Of a stretch of DNA of 33,036 bases, positions 32,240 through 33,036 are shown piece by piece. How positions within the stretch are numbered: position 1 is the first letter of the stretch; each line of letters opens with the position of its first letter. The notes beneath the pieces are model-generated. The model saw only the letters and a program-made list of their open reading frames with translations, did no database searches and was not told the origin of the DNA. Source of the DNA: Aliicoccus persicus_A (lineage in GTDB: Bacteria > Bacillota > Bacilli > Staphylococcales > Salinicoccaceae); assembly GCA_020741755.1 (NCBI GenBank), contig DYYI01000096.1, positions 1-33,036 on the forward strand, written 5' to 3'. The position numbers were made by a program, and so were the translations under genes.

Positions 32240-33036
32240 ATGGAATTAAATTTTAGAACAATGATGCTAAATGTCATAATGTCTGTCGTCATGATACTTG
32301 GACTTTTATCGGCAACTGTGACGAATGATACAGCACAAGCACAAACAACAGAAATGAATCCGACGATGGAAGCAATTGCATCCGCGAAGCCATATGTCGT
32401 ATCAGTTGTTAACTTACAACAAGCACAGCAAAACATATTTGCACAAAATCAAATGGAACCGAGCGACCCAGTACCAGCCGGAACAGGTAGTGGTGTCGTC
32501 TACAAATTAGAAAATGATTACGCGTATATCGTAACGAACCATCACGTCATTGAAGGTGCACAAGAAGTGACTGTGACATCTGAAGCTGGAGACACGTATG
32601 ATGCAGAAGTATTAGGTTCAGACATTTGGACAGACTTAGCAGTATTGCGCGTTGAAGCAGGTAATTTCGATGGTTATATCGAGTTTGCCAACAGTGACGA
32701 TCTTGTCGTTGGTGAAACAGCAATTGCAATCGGTTCACCACTTGGTGAAGTATTCTCAGGTTCAGTTGCTAAAGGGATAGTTTCAGGGTTAGACCGTACG
32801 GTACCTGTGAACTTATCAGGCTACGGCACACCAGACTGGGAAGCGAACGTCATTCAAACAGACGCTGCAATTAACCCAGGTAACTCAGGTGGCGCACTCA
32901 TCAATGAAAATGGAGAACTCATCGGAATTAACTCGATGAAAATCAGCATTCCGAACGTTGAAGGGATGGGCTTTGCAATTCCTTCAAATGAAGTAGAGAA
33001 AATCGCGGAGCAGCTTGAAGAACACGGTGAAGTCAT
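32240..33036 (+). CDS. htrA: HtrA/DegP-type serine protease, 3' end outside the window
   Basis: Quality-control protease of the cell surface. The reading frame stays open to the window end, giving 265 aa so far. The N-terminus has a hydrophobic stretch (residues 11-25, NVIMSVVMILGLLSA) followed by DTAQAQ, which could be a signal peptide or an anchor. The trypsin-like triad is complete: His102 in TNHHVIEG, Asp132 in TDLAVLRV and Ser216 in NPGNSGGAL. A PDZ domain is expected beyond the window. ATG 32240 follows GGAAGGTG. Compared with many staphylococcal HtrA1 proteins there is no long cytoplasmic N-terminal part. Its position after prfC agrees with staphylococci, with the TerC gene inserted between. 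Confidence 0.93.
   Translation, partial: MELNFRTMMLNVIMSVVMILGLLSATVTNDTAQAQTTEMNPTMEAIASAKPYVVSVVNLQQAQQNIFAQNQMEPSDPVPAGTGSGVVYKLENDYAYIVTNHHVIEGAQEVTVTSEAGDTYDAEVLGSDIWTDLAVLRVEAGNFDGYIEFANSDDLVVGETAIAIGSPLGEVFSGSVAKGIVSGLDRTVPVNLSGYGTPDWEANVIQTDAAINPGNSGGALINENGELIGINSMKISIPNVEGMGFAIPSNEVEKIAEQLEEHGEV

Overview
The window reads as a chromosomal core segment of a low-GC Firmicute of the family Staphylococcaceae. The order trpS - spxA - mecA - coiA - pepF - spxH(yjbH) - truncated hemoglobin - CYTH protein - UPF0738 - relQ - nadK - mgtE - fabI, and later murE - prfC - htrA, follows the staphylococcal and Bacillus yjb backbone. MurE carries the DNPAN-type motif of lysine-adding enzymes, as in staphylococci. 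The secreted proteins are very acidic, which would suit a salt-tolerant relative (Salinicoccus, Jeotgalicoccus or Nosocomiicoccus type), but I cannot name a genus. The sequence ends inside an HtrA-type protease gene.

Layout. 1-6150: three tandem paralogous peptide-type ABC solute-binding proteins, each with its own terminator and all without a lipobox cysteine. 6240-8547: fabH-fabF behind a FapR-like operator. 8548-9118: gene-free island of hairpin repeats. 9119-10222: a DUF438/hemerythrin-like/PAS protein with an Fnr-type palindrome at its promoter. 10237-10396: second repeat island, at the convergent ends of that gene and trpS. 10431-15776: trpS(-), then spxA, mecA, coiA and pepF. 15777-16060: an RsaE/RoxS-type small RNA and a second, unidentified structured element. 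16087-17865: spxH, truncated hemoglobin and CYTH protein on the minus strand, divergent from UPF0738-relQ-nadK-mgtE. 21190-22052: fabI with a FapR-like operator. 22097-22928: the largest repeat island. 22974-25812: yjcG-like, yjcH-like and glnA on the minus strand. 25975-32152: AI-2E-family permease, galU, murE, prfC, then a yybP-ykoY (Mn2+) riboswitch and a TerC-family gene; htrA follows.

Functionally the window joins peptide capture, FapR-controlled fatty-acid synthesis, the Spx/MecA/SpxH proteolysis circuit, (p)ppGpp and NADP supply, wall precursor synthesis and metal homeostasis.

The most unusual content is non-coding. Two families of inverted-repeat units occur as strictly phased arrays. 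One is 38 bp (10-nt arm, 18-nt interior, 10-nt arm) with 13-nt spacers, giving a 51-bp period. The other is 37 bp (10-17-10) with 4-nt linkers, giving a 41-bp period. In the first family the arms fall into at least four sequence classes that remain self-complementary, while the A-rich interior and the geometry are conserved. Units from different classes stand side by side in register. I know of no described element with this design.
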